A stretch of DNA of 64,000 nt from Chryseobacterium indologenes (GCA_001013295.1 LAZY01000078.1:310001-374000), one strand, 5' to 3'. Numbered from the stretch's first letter, positions 16,896 to 24,805 are shown. The notes: generated by a model from the letters alone, not told the origin. Translations and numbers: made by a program.

Positions 16896-17717
16896 TTGAA
16901 CACTAAAGAATACATATCATCCGGAATTATAGAATCTTATATTCTAGGCCATGCTTCTCCCGAGGAAGCTGGGATTTTGGAATGTGTGATGAAAAATAAT
17001 GCTGAAGTAAAAGAGGCTTTTGAAGAAGCACAGAAAACTTTGGAAAATCTTGCGACTGCACAGGCTGTAACTCCTCCTTCTGATTTAAAATCTAAGATCT
17101 GGAGTAAGATTCAGCAGGAACAAGTTCTTGAAGATGCTACACCTGCTCTTTCAGCAGAGATTCCTGAGGCCAAAGAATACAGGGGAAGTAGACAACAGGA
17201 TCATCTAAAGAGAAATACATCCTGGAAAACCTATGCAATAGCGGCATCTGCACTTTTTCTTGTAAGCGTTGCCGGTAACTTATATTGGATGAATATTCAA
17301 TCTGACCAACAAAAAGAAATGGCTTTACTGGTAACAGACAAGCAACACCAGGATCAGGCTATGCAGAAAATAAATCAAAAGCTTGACATGTTCTCTAATC
17401 CCGAAATGCAGATGGTCATGCTGAAAGGCGTTGAAAAGCACGAAGATGCTAAAGCTATCGTTTTCTGGGATAAAACAACAAAAGAAGTCTATCTGAATGC
17501 GGAAAAACTCCCTAAAGCTCCGGCAGGAATGCAGTACCAGCTATGGGCCATTGCAGATGGCAAACCTGTAAGTGCAGGAATGTATACTGAAGATAAAGAC
17601 AGCCGAATTGCTTTGGCTAATATTCCGAAAGCGCAAGCCTTTGCGATTACCCTTGAAAAAGAAGGCGGAAGTGCAGTTCCTACTATGGAGAATATGTACG
17701 TAATGGGAGGAATATAG
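16896..17717 (+). CDS. RskA-like transmembrane anti-sigma factor
   Basis: A 273-residue protein. The N-terminal about 75 residues are a sigma-binding helical domain (ESYILGHASPEEAGILE, KSKIWSKIQQ), a single membrane helix lies at about 112-131 (YAIAASALFLVSVAGNLYW), and the periplasmic C-terminal part matches the anti-sigma-K RskA fold (GMQYQLWAIADGKPVSAGMY). The zinc-binding HxxxCxxC of ZAS anti-sigmas is absent. It begins one base after the sigma gene's stop, also at a TTG, implying translational coupling and a fixed ratio of the pair. It should hold the sigma factor at the membrane until an outside signal frees it. Confidence 0.9.
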   Translation: MNTKEYISSGIIESYILGHASPEEAGILECVMKNNAEVKEAFEEAQKTLENLATAQAVTPPSDLKSKIWSKIQQEQVLEDATPALSAEIPEAKEYRGSRQQDHLKRNTSWKTYAIAASALFLVSVAGNLYWMNIQSDQQKEMALLVTDKQHQDQAMQKINQKLDMFSNPEMQMVMLKGVEKHEDAKAIVFWDKTTKEVYLNAEKLPKAPAGMQYQLWAIADGKPVSAGMYTEDKDSRIALANIPKAQAFAITLEKEGGSAVPTMENMYVMGGI

Positions 17718-17850
17718 ATTTCTCAACAGATCAGTGATCGTTTTTATAAAACAAGCTCTTTATGGACCAAGCAAAAAGTTGAGTTCATCTGAATAGAAAA
17801 AAAGTTATATTCTTTACCAATTAGAATCAACATTTGTGGAGATAGGGTTT

Positions 17851-18018
17851 CACGCAAAGCTTCATGTTGGTGTATGCTTTATTTTAAGTGAGCTAAGAAT
17901 GTATTGATTTTCAATCGGTCTGAAGATGCGAGTGCATAGTCACAAAGCTTTATCAGCAACGAAGCTGCATTACTTAGCCTCCTAAAATAGTGTATTCGAA
18001 TCACTAATTCTTTGTGTC
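17851..18018. repeat. Family 2 intergenic repeat, copy 2
   Basis: From CACGCAAAGC to TTCTTTGTGTC, with inverted CGCAAAG/CTTTGTG ends. Shares TATTTTAAGTGAGC and ACTTAGCCTCCTAAAATA with the copy at 11375-11510. It fills most of the 513-base spacer after the anti-sigma gene. Confidence 0.6.
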
Positions 18019-18096
18019 TATAAAATTTAGAATAATCAATCGGTATTTAATTGTTTTACCACAGCTTTTCAGCATGATCCATCTTTATCAGAGAAT

Positions 18097-18126
18097 AAAA
18101 AAACAGGACGAATAAAATCCGCCCTG
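18097..18126 (-). terminator. Terminator of the COG0523 GTPase operon
   Basis: On the minus strand CAGGGCG/CGTCCTG (one G-T pair) forms a 7-bp stem with a 9-base loop, followed by a T7 run. About 105 bases beyond the stop at 18231. Confidence 0.7.
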
Positions 18127-18230
18127 CTTCAAATCTGTTAAAAATGTTAAATGTGTATGAAAAAATGTATGTGTTTATCTATGCATCGTTTTAAAGATTA
18201 TATTTTAGCTGTATTCATAAGGCGTTGATG

Positions 18231-19433
18231 TTAAATGTTTTTAGGAAAGGGATCTTCAAAAGTTCTCTTTTGTTCAAATAATTCTTTTTCCAAATTATTG
18301 ATCAGGCAATCATAAAGATCGGATAACATCTGGTCTTTGTTCAGGTTCTGACCGATGAAAACAAGCTCATTGATCCTGTCACCCCAGTTCTTATCCCATC
18401 TGTTTTCTATAAAATCCTGGTTTTCGGCAAATGAGCTGTACTGAATTCTATGGCTCATGGGCATACTGCACCACCATACCCCTGCTTTTTCCAGACGAAA
18501 AGAACCTCCGGCCTGTGAAAAATTCAAGGCATCATCAGGTCTCGAAGCCAGCCAGAACAGACCTTTTGCCCTGATAGTGCCTTCAGGATATTGATGATTA
18601 AGAAAATTCCACAATCTCTTGGGGTGAAAAGGTCTCTGATCTCTGAACACCAGTGAGCTTATTCCATACTCTTCCGTTTCAGGAGTGTGATGCCCGGCTT
18701 GTAGTTCCTTTTGCCAGCCGGCAGAAGACTGCGCTTTATCAAAATCGAAAAGTTTGGTATTTAAAATCTGCTGAGAATCAATTTTTCCAAACTCTGAATG
18801 AAGAATAGAAGCATCAGGGTTCAGTTTTTTTATGGCAGCTTTTAAAAATCCCAGGGTTTCAGCATCTATCAGATCTGTTTTATTGAGAATAATGACATTG
18901 GCAAATTCGATCTGGTCAGTCAGAAGATTAACAATAGTGCGGTAATCCCCTTCCATATTGGTGAGATCACGGTCTGTAAGCAGCTCATTCGAGCCAAAAT
19001 CTTTCATAAAATTGAAACAGTCCACTACAGTAACCATGGTATCAATATAGCTGAAACGGGAAAGGTCAATTCCGCTTTCTTCATCAATGTAAGTGAAGGT
19101 TTGGGCTACAGGAACAGGTTCACTGATCCCGGTGCTTTCGATCAGCAGATAATCGAAGCGGTTTTCAAGGGCTAAGCGTTCAACTTCCGTCATCAGATCC
19201 TCCCTGAGGGTACAGCAGATGCAACCATTGCTCATTTCTACCAGTTTTTCTTCCGTTCTTGAAAGCGTATTCTGATTTTTTATAAGACGGGCATCAATAT
19301 TGATTTCGCTCATATCATTCACAATGACGGCTACTTTCAAACCCTGTTTATTGTGCAGAATATGATTCAGTAAAGTTGTTTTTCCTGCTCCCAGGAAGCC
19401 GCTGAGTACAGTTACAGGCAGTTTCTTTGCCAT
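18231..19433 (-). CDS. COG0523-family GTP-binding zinc chaperone (ZigA/YciC/CobW-like)
   Basis: A 400-residue G3E GTPase. Walker A is SGFLGAGKTT (11-20), the family's metal site GCICC is at 70-74, the Mg-binding ESTGISEP follows, and NKTD specifies guanine. The C-terminal CobW_C domain is complete (FHPKRLWNFLNHQYPEG to the end). Such GTPases hand zinc to client enzymes when zinc is scarce and are usually under Zur. Here the gene lies downstream of a MerC-like gene, four bases away, and a Fur-family gene diverges from them with two palindromic boxes between. A zinc role is therefore well supported, though the client is unknown. Confidence 0.9.
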   Translation of the reverse strand: MAKKLPVTVLSGFLGAGKTTLLNHILHNKQGLKVAVIVNDMSEINIDARLIKNQNTLSRTEEKLVEMSNGCICCTLREDLMTEVERLALENRFDYLLIESTGISEPVPVAQTFTYIDEESGIDLSRFSYIDTMVTVVDCFNFMKDFGSNELLTDRDLTNMEGDYRTIVNLLTDQIEFANVIILNKTDLIDAETLGFLKAAIKKLNPDASILHSEFGKIDSQQILNTKLFDFDKAQSSAGWQKELQAGHHTPETEEYGISSLVFRDQRPFHPKRLWNFLNHQYPEGTIRAKGLFWLASRPDDALNFSQAGGSFRLEKAGVWWCSMPMSHRIQYSSFAENQDFIENRWDKNWGDRINELVFIGQNLNKDQMLSDLYDCLINNLEKELFEQKRTFEDPFPKNI

Positions 19434-19437
19434 AGAT

Positions 19438-19776
19438 TTAATGTTTATGATTTTTAAAATTGATGATATGTCCTGTAATGAGTCCTGCAGCGCCTAAATA
19501 AATCAATGGTAGATGAACCTCAAAGATCAGATCTGTCATGACGGAAATAAGGATCAGGGTAAGAGACAGCCAGAATAAAAGCTTAAGCCATTGGTGGGTT
19601 GTCTTTTGGGTCACGTTGAATACGACAACTCCGCCAATGATAAGAAAAGCCAGGTCAATATAGGGATTGTGCGATATTCCCAAAGGAATGATCAACAACA
19701 GAGGGAAAACAATACAATGAATCAGGCATAAAACAGCAGCGGAAATTCCTACAGCATCAAGAATTTTTGATTTCAT
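19438..19776 (-). CDS. MerC-domain membrane protein
   Basis: A 112-residue protein with four predicted membrane helices and the family's N-terminal AVLCLIHCIVFPLLL (about 15-29) carrying the Cys/His pair of MerC proteins. It ends HIINFKNHKH, a histidine-containing tail. MerC is a mercury importer in mer operons, but no other mer gene is present here. Encoded in one operon with the zinc GTPase under apparent Fur/Zur boxes, so transport or sensing of zinc or another divalent metal is more likely than mercury resistance. Confidence 0.8.
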   Translation of the reverse strand: MKSKILDAVGISAAVLCLIHCIVFPLLLIIPLGISHNPYIDLAFLIIGGVVVFNVTQKTTHQWLKLLFWLSLTLILISVMTDLIFEVHLPLIYLGAAGLITGHIINFKNHKH

Positions 19777-19802
19777 AAAAACAGTGGATTTAATTTTTCT
19801 TA

Positions 19803-19819
19803 TTGTAACTTTGTTGCAA
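19803..19819. promoter_or_regulatory. Palindromic box 1, candidate Zur operator
   Basis: TTGTAACTTTGTTGCAA: half-sites TGTAAC and GTTGCA around a TTT centre. It lies 27 bases upstream of the MerC-like gene start. Confidence 0.65.
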
Positions 19820-19842
19820 AATTAGAAATAAAAAATTAAATA

Positions 19843-19859
19843 TTGCAACTTTGTTGCAT
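19843..19859. promoter_or_regulatory. Palindromic box 2, candidate Zur operator
   Basis: TTGCAACTTTGTTGCAT: perfect 6-3-6 palindrome TGCAAC-TTT-GTTGCA, ending seven bases before the ATG of the Fur-family gene. Its centre is 40 bases from that of box 1, about four helical turns. Binding by the adjacent regulator is inferred. Confidence 0.7.
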
Positions 19860-19865
19860 TAAAAT

Positions 19866-20258
19866 ATGAAACAAGTTAGAAATACCCACGCAAAAACAGA
19901 AATCTTAAACCTGATTAATGGTTCAGATGTAGCCCTTACCCACTCTGATATTCAGAGGAAACTAGGTGATCTGTGCAACAGAGTTACTATTTACAGGGTA
20001 TTGGAAAGACTTGAGAATGAAGGGGCTATTCATAAAATAGTCAATGTAGACGGAGTGGTGAATTTTGCGAAATGCAGTGGAAAATGTACCCATGAAGAGC
20101 ATTTTCACAATCATGTTCATTTCAACTGCAAACAATGTCATTCTGTGACGTGCATAGAGAATGCGATCCCTGAAATTAGTTTACCGGAGCATTTTATTGC
20201 GGAAGAATACAATTTTATCATCAGTGGAACTTGCCCGAAGTGCAGTAATAATGCTTAA
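19866..20258 (+). CDS. Fur-family regulator, probably Zur
   Basis: A 130-residue protein with the winged helix at 20-60 (CNRVTIYRVLERLENEGAIHKI) and a metal domain holding two CxxC pairs, C88-C91 and C123-C126, the structural zinc site, plus an unusual cluster C70, C74 and HEEHFHNHVHF (76-86) as the likely sensory site. Within the Fur family the divergent zinc GTPase gene and the TGCAAC-TTT-GTTGCA boxes point to zinc sensing (Zur) and autoregulation. Assignment as Zur rather than Fur or PerR is from context. Confidence 0.82.
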   Translation: MKQVRNTHAKTEILNLINGSDVALTHSDIQRKLGDLCNRVTIYRVLERLENEGAIHKIVNVDGVVNFAKCSGKCTHEEHFHNHVHFNCKQCHSVTCIENAIPEISLPEHFIAEEYNFIISGTCPKCSNNA

Positions 20259-20397
20259 TTGAAGTAAGCAACTAGTGTATTTACGGAGAATCAATTTACT
20301 AATATATTCGAATATAAACAGTTACTGTATATATCCGATGAATATCACAATATGAATTGAGATGGATAAGAGATTTTCTTATTTAGTATAAAAAAGT

Positions 20398-20428
20398 AAG
20401 CAACTGCAGGAAAAACTTACAGTTGCTT
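20398..20428. terminator. Hairpin between convergent genes
   Basis: AAGCAACTG/CAGTTGCTT, perfect 9-bp stem with a 13-base loop, flanked by A- and T-containing runs; it lies between the Fur-family gene and the convergent secreted-protein gene. Confidence 0.6.
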
Positions 20429-20483
20429 CATTATATGTTTTTAGAATCGATGTGCGCCAATTTTTTTCTTATATAGCAGCGAG

Positions 20484-21602
20484 TTAGTTTTGGAACTTGA
20501 CAAAATCCAGATAAAAACTAGGATTTCCCTGATTGAATGTTACGGGTACTACACCATTTGTTTTTCCTCCTAAGACGGTATAGGTGCCCGGTGTTGCAAA
20601 ATACAACACCCTATTCTGGTCTCTTGGGAACATATAGGCTGCCGTATTTGATCCGCAATAGCTTCTCCAAACGTCTCCAATCCCATTAATATAAAAGAAA
20701 TAATCGTTACAGTCAGAATTTATGGCAATTCCACAACGGAAAAAATACCATCCTTTCGCAGGAATTGTTACTTGTATACCAGTCGTTAAACTTGATCCTC
20801 CTGTAACTTCTGTAAATGGATTGATAAGTGTACCGCTATAGGGTGTCCAGTTATTGGCAAAGGCTGTTGTCACTGTAGATGACCAGGTGGCAAGTCCGTT
20901 AGCATCACTGGTTAATACATATCCTAGCTGCTGGGTTCCGTCTTTAATCTGCAAAGCCCCATTAGCACTGCCATTATCAATGACTAATTTTGCTGATGCT
21001 CCACCTGCAGGGGGCGTTGCTGCTCCCACAAGCATCTTCCCTGTTCCTGTAATACTTATATTATTTCCTCCTGTAGCAATATTAGTAGGTTGAGTCAGAA
21101 CCCCTCCTAATTGAATATTGTTTCCTGATAAACTAAGTCCGTTATTGGCTCCTATACTGCTATTGGTGTCAGTTCCACCGGTTAAAATTTCCCAGGTAGA
21201 ATTAGCCCCCAAAAGGCCGGTACTGATTAATTGCAGACTTCGGTTTGGCCCAATTAATACATTAGTGTTACCGTTAATTGTTTCAGGTGATACTGCATTT
21301 ATTGTTATATTGAAATTAGTATTATTCTGGATTCTATATATTCGTCCTTTAAAATTGCCAACACCGCTTATTGCAGCTGGCAAATTAAAAACGGCATCTG
21401 TAATGCCATTATAAGATACATGGAAATCAGCGGATGTAAGATTATAATTGTTTACACTTATTGATTTATAATTTGCTGCCATAGATCCATTTATATCCAT
21501 CGTCGATCCTGGGTTTGAAGTATTGATTCCTACACTTCCAGTTTGTGCCATACCAAACACAGAAAAGGAAATTGCAACCGTAAGTAATAATTTTTTAGGC
21601 AT
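20484..21602 (-). CDS. Secreted tail-fibre-like/adhesin-like protein
   Basis: About 372 residues with a signal peptide (MPKKLLLTVAISFSVFGMAQ); the upstream ATG at 21608 adds two residues and is an equal option. The mature start TGSVGINTSNPGSTMDINGS carries the same VGINT.NP motif as the proteins at 4086 and 4868. The middle is rich in Asn/Gly/Ser beta repeats (SIGANNGLSLSGNNIQLGG, ATGGNNISITGTGKMLVG) as in tail fibres, and the C-terminal about 120 residues look like a globular C1q/TNF-like beta domain (GWYFFRCGIAINSDCNDYFF). No T9SS tail. A surface-exposed, possibly trimeric fibre is inferred. Confidence 0.75.
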   Translation of the reverse strand: MPKKLLLTVAISFSVFGMAQTGSVGINTSNPGSTMDINGSMAANYKSISVNNYNLTSADFHVSYNGITDAVFNLPAAISGVGNFKGRIYRIQNNTNFNITINAVSPETINGNTNVLIGPNRSLQLISTGLLGANSTWEILTGGTDTNSSIGANNGLSLSGNNIQLGGVLTQPTNIATGGNNISITGTGKMLVGAATPPAGGASAKLVIDNGSANGALQIKDGTQQLGYVLTSDANGLATWSSTVTTAFANNWTPYSGTLINPFTEVTGGSSLTTGIQVTIPAKGWYFFRCGIAINSDCNDYFFYINGIGDVWRSYCGSNTAAYMFPRDQNRVLYFATPGTYTVLGGKTNGVVPVTFNQGNPSFYLDFVKFQN

Positions 21603-21748
21603 AGTCATTTATCAAGGTTTTTTTAGCTTTATCATTATGAATTTACTGATACAAAAATAGGCAGAGAAGTAATAAAGAAGCTCTCCTTGTCTGTCAATAA
21701 ACTCTCACAAGCATGTGGAAAAATATCCACAAAATATTACCTAATTAA

Positions 21749-21895
21749 TTACTGAAAGATCCACAAGATGGGCAGATATAGAATGAATGATACCGTAAGT
21801 AAAGCCAATGTTCAAAATGAAAGTGATGATATATGGATGATTCTGATCCATTTCTTGCTCTTAGGTGCAAGCTCATCCTTTTTGCCATAGCGCAT
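21749..21895 (-). pseudogene. Possible 48-codon single-TM protein gene with an in-frame TGA
   Basis: On the minus strand ATG at 21895 opens MRYGKKDELAPKSKKWIR, continues to a hydrophobic ISSLSF, meets TGA at codon 28, and then in the same frame reads TLALLTVSFILYLPILWIFQ before TAA. With TGG in place of TGA it would be a neat one-helix membrane protein with a basic N-terminus. The stop may be a recent nonsense mutation, or the pattern may be chance. It lies downstream of the terminator at 21923. Confidence 0.35.
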
Positions 21896-21922
21896 ATATT
21901 AACAATATTCTGTTTACAAAAA

Positions 21923-21950
21923 AACCTCCTTAAAAGACTTTAAGAAGGTT
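21923..21950 (-). terminator. Terminator of the gene at 21971
   Basis: AACCTCCTTAAA/TTTAAGAAGGTT (one wobble), 12-bp stem with a 4-base loop and A/T runs on both sides; 20 bases after the stop. Confidence 0.85.
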
Positions 21951-21970
21951 TTATTTTTTGAAAATAACTA

Positions 21971-22456
21971 TTATAAAGGCGAGATATACACCTCTATTTT
22001 AGTTCCGTCATAGTTAAAAGTTCCATCCGAATTTCTTTTCCCTAATACCCATTTCATATCCACAGGAACAGACCATGCAGATCCCAGAGAAAATCCGTTT
22101 ACAGAACGGATTTCGTTCATATGTCCGGTAGTAATGGCTGAATGGAAAAAAGTTTTGTCTACAAGCCGGTAGAATCCAATTGCCTTTCCTTTAGGAATAA
22201 TGGAATATCCATCCCATTTTTCTCCTGCAGGATAATTGAATTTGGTTAACCATCCCTGTCCTGCAGACTGTGCCAGGTCATCAGGACTGATGCGGGCTCC
22301 ATGCATATATAAAGTATAGGCTACTACATCATGGCATACGCCGCTATTGTACTTTGAAATATTTTCTGCACCTGAAAGAAGTGCATTGGCCACAGGTTTC
22401 CTTTGTGCTGAGTCTAGCTGAGCCTTTCTGGCTCCTTCTGCTGTAATGAATGACAT
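21971..22456 (-). CDS. Small protein, possible papain/NlpC-like fold
   Basis: A 161-residue protein without signal peptide. GVCHDVVAYTLYMHG (about 39-53) places a Cys at the start of a helix, and FFHSAITTGHMNEIRSVNG (about 103-121) places a His at the start of a strand pair. This Cys-helix then His-strand order is that of NlpC/P60 and other papain-fold hydrolases. The identification is by pattern only. If right, the protein is a cysteine hydrolase or amidase acting in the cytosol or delivered by a route needing no signal. It has its own terminator. Function otherwise unknown. Confidence 0.6.
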   Translation of the reverse strand: MSFITAEGARKAQLDSAQRKPVANALLSGAENISKYNSGVCHDVVAYTLYMHGARISPDDLAQSAGQGWLTKFNYPAGEKWDGYSIIPKGKAIGFYRLVDKTFFHSAITTGHMNEIRSVNGFSLGSAWSVPVDMKWVLGKRNSDGTFNYDGTKIEVYISPL

Positions 22457-22685
22457 ATTAATAATTTTTTGGTGTATGTAAAGATACTTATTTTATATTA
22501 AATGCTTCTGAACTACAATCCAAAGATTTTTTATAAGATACTGAAAGATAAACAGCTGCAATTTCCGGAGCCGTTTTAAGCTAAAATTCTGCCATCCTCA
22601 GACTTTTATTTTCCGCATCTGAATCCACCCAGGTATTGATAGATATGGAAAATAAAAGTCTCAGAAAGATCAGATAAGAAAACCT

Positions 22686-23193
22686 TTACACTTCCAACTG
22701 GAAAAGTCCCATGGTAGCCTGATGGTAATGAGCAGGAAGCCCATCTGCATCCCCTATCTTTTTCTCACCCAGATAAGAAAAACCACATTTCAAATAATAA
22801 TCGGTAAGCCTTTGATTGCCTGCGGTGGTATCCATTCTTACATAGAGTTTATTATTTTCTTTCGCGAACTGCTTGGACCATTCTACGATCTGTTCTACAA
22901 ACTTTTGTCCACGGAAGTTAGGGTTGGTAGCGATCCTGTGGATAGATGGCGGGATCCGTATTTTGTGTTCCCCAAACCGGAAGGTCATCAAATGTAATGC
23001 TCCAGACACAGGCTATTTGTTCGTCTGTTATGATTTTCCAGTGTCGGTTTTCAGTGATTTCTGTTTCGATCATATTTCGGTCAAATTCCGGCCATTGTAT
23101 ACCGGAAACGGTTTTCTTGAAATCGGAGGCCATTTTATAGAGGTCAAAAACTTCATCAATATCCTGTAGAAAGGTATTCGCTATCATTGTCAT
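22686..23193 (-). pseudogene. GNAT acetyltransferase gene split by a one-base frameshift
   Basis: The N-terminal part starts at ATG 23193 or 23187 and runs through KMASDFKKTVSGIQWPEFDR to WGTQNTDPAIY. The expected continuation IHRIATNPNFRGQKFVEQIV, with the acetyl-CoA loop, lies in the next frame and runs to QLEV at 22686. The switch is at the CC of TATCCACAGG on the minus strand (about 22940): dropping one C gives DPAIY-HRIATNP in one frame. So either the gene is dead or the base is a sequencing error. Restored, it would be a normal GNAT of about 168 residues with unknown substrate. Confidence 0.8.
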
Positions 23194-23344
23194 GTTATTG
23201 TTCTTCAAAAATACCGAAAAATAAGGAGATACCATCTTATTGTTATTCAGAATGGGTATAAATACCGTCCAATTCGATCTGTTCCGTTGGGTAAAGTAAA
23301 TAAAAATATTATTTTTATCGCCCAAAAAAAGATAAAGACTAATT

Positions 23345-23842
23345 ATGCCGACTGATGCTTCTCACAAGCTTATTCCGATGACTACTTTCGTGATAGAATA
23401 TTATTCTAACGAAGGATATGCCGATCTTCAAATATTAAGTTTGATGAAGAACTATGCAAATTTTCTGAAACAATCTCTCACTCTGGGAATGTTTGTTCCT
23501 GTAGATGAACAGGGAAATGTATTGAAAGAACCGAAAAACTATGCTTCATGGAAGTCACTGGAACATAATGACGGAAAAAGAACGGATGTTTCAGGTTTCG
23601 AAGAATATGCTGCCTATCAGAAAGCTGAGCAGAATTGTATGTTTGAAGGCTTTAAAGTAGATTATAATGGGTATTCTAAAGTAAGAATTACCGCTTCATA
23701 TGATCCTTCTATAGAATTATCTTTTAATAAGAACGACCTGCTTCCTTCAGGATACATCGATGTAGAATCACTTACCGTTTTTGATGATATTTATTTAACG
23801 GGCAGTGCTTTAAAAGTAATTGGAATCAAAATAAAGTCCTAA
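23345..23842 (+). CDS. Uncharacterised protein
   Basis: A 165-residue protein with no signal peptide or membrane helix; start ATG at 23345, though M12 (MTTFVIEYYSNEG, 23378) is also possible. The N-terminal strand-helix (TTFVIEYYSNEGYADLQILS) and the strand-rich C-terminus (YIDVESLTVFDDIYLTGSAL) suggest a small alpha-beta protein. I do not recognise the family. It diverges from the frameshifted GNAT gene and ends in a shared terminator. Confidence 0.65.
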   Translation: MPTDASHKLIPMTTFVIEYYSNEGYADLQILSLMKNYANFLKQSLTLGMFVPVDEQGNVLKEPKNYASWKSLEHNDGKRTDVSGFEEYAAYQKAEQNCMFEGFKVDYNGYSKVRITASYDPSIELSFNKNDLLPSGYIDVESLTVFDDIYLTGSALKVIGIKIKS

Positions 23843-23864
23843 ACGGATGACCATTATAAAAATA

Positions 23865-23896
23865 AAACCCCTTTATCCAAACGGATAAAGGGGTTT
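23865..23896. terminator. Bidirectional terminator
   Basis: Perfect 14-bp stem AAACCCCTTTATCC/GGATAAAGGGGTTT with loop AAAC between convergent genes; one of the strongest hairpins in the window. Confidence 0.9.
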
Positions 23897-23912
23897 AAAA
23901 ATGTAAATAATT

Positions 23913-24140
23913 TTATCTGACACATTCTCCTGAGCGGCAGGAATACCCCGCAGGACACTGACCGTTAATGCAAGGGCCAGCAATATCCGGATAGCATCTT
24001 TCATCTGCTCTGCAATGAGAATTCGGAGGGCATAAGGAAATAAGGTTTCCAAGGCAGATGCCTACTGGAAGAGGGAGGTTTAGCTCAATGCCCAGCTCTC
24101 CTGAAATCTTTTTCAATGATTTTCTGTTTAATTTTTTCAT
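23913..24140 (-). CDS. Leader-type peptide precursor with eight-cysteine core (bacteriocin-like)
   Basis: A 75-residue precursor. The leader MKKLNRKSLKKISGE shares the L[DN]RxxLKxISGE pattern with the precursor at 11614, so one exporter or processing system probably handles both. The core is unrelated: eight cysteines at 29, 37, 43, 49, 57, 62, 68 and 73, ending in GQCPAGYSCRSGECVR, a spacing like small disulfide-rich domains (EGF- or knottin-like). Four disulfides would make a compact stable peptide after export. No modification enzyme, exporter or immunity gene is next to it. It ends at the strong terminator at 23865. Activity is unknown. Confidence 0.78.
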   Translation of the reverse strand: MKKLNRKSLKKISGELGIELNLPLPVGICLGNLISLCPPNSHCRADERCYPDIAGPCINGQCPAGYSCRSGECVR

Positions 24141-24273
24141 GGTTTTAGTTTGAAAATGTTACGAATTGATTAAAAAAATGTAATATTTAAATATAATTAC
24201 TTTTCATTGGATTTGATTAAGTATTTATACGCAAATGTGATGATTTAATTAAAAAATAAACAGATTTTATCAC

Positions 24274-24735
24274 TTATTTATTTAACATTTCCTCTAGTTC
24301 AATAATGAATGTAGTCTGGGCAGGATTCATCTTCTGTTTGGCTTCTTCTGAAATAAACCATTTCCATTGGTCTACTTCGGGAATCTCAATTATTTTGCCT
24401 GATTTGGGAGGCCATTCAATGGATACTTTATTGCTGTAAAGGTCTGATGTTTCGAGATCGCCTTCCAGCGCCCAGGCATAGACTGTTTTTCCTCCTTTCT
24501 GTTTTACGGGCTGTAATGGTATAAACGCTCCTTCTGCTAAAATGGCTCCTGTCTCTTCTTTAAATTCGATCAATGCTCGTTCTAATGGATCTTCATCAGG
24601 AAGGAGTTCTCCTTTGGGAACAGACCATGCTCCTCCGTCTTTATTTTTCCAGAACGGCCCACCAGGATGCACCAGAAAATAATACAGATCATTTTTTTCT
24701 CTCTTAAATAATAGAATGCCGGCACTTGTTTTCAT
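24274..24735 (-). CDS. NUDIX hydrolase
   Basis: A 153-residue single-domain protein. The Nudix helix region is GELLPDEDPLERALIEFKEETGA, beginning at about residue 42; the acidic metal ligands EFKEETG are in place, but the usual Arg before the first of them (REUxEExGU) is Ile here. The N-terminal SAGILLFKREKNDLYYFLVH and the PFWKNKDGGAWSVPKG loop resemble the diadenosine-polyphosphate/MutT-like branch that also has NAD-capping relatives. Substrate cannot be fixed. The gene stands alone. Confidence 0.85.
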   Translation of the reverse strand: MKTSAGILLFKREKNDLYYFLVHPGGPFWKNKDGGAWSVPKGELLPDEDPLERALIEFKEETGAILAEGAFIPLQPVKQKGGKTVYAWALEGDLETSDLYSNKVSIEWPPKSGKIIEIPEVDQWKWFISEEAKQKMNPAQTTFIIELEEMLNK

Positions 24736-24805
24736 AGGATTAAAGGTACGGAAAATGATGATGGTATCATTTTTCGGTAAAAAAGTTCAATAAGTTTTAA
24801 ATGAA

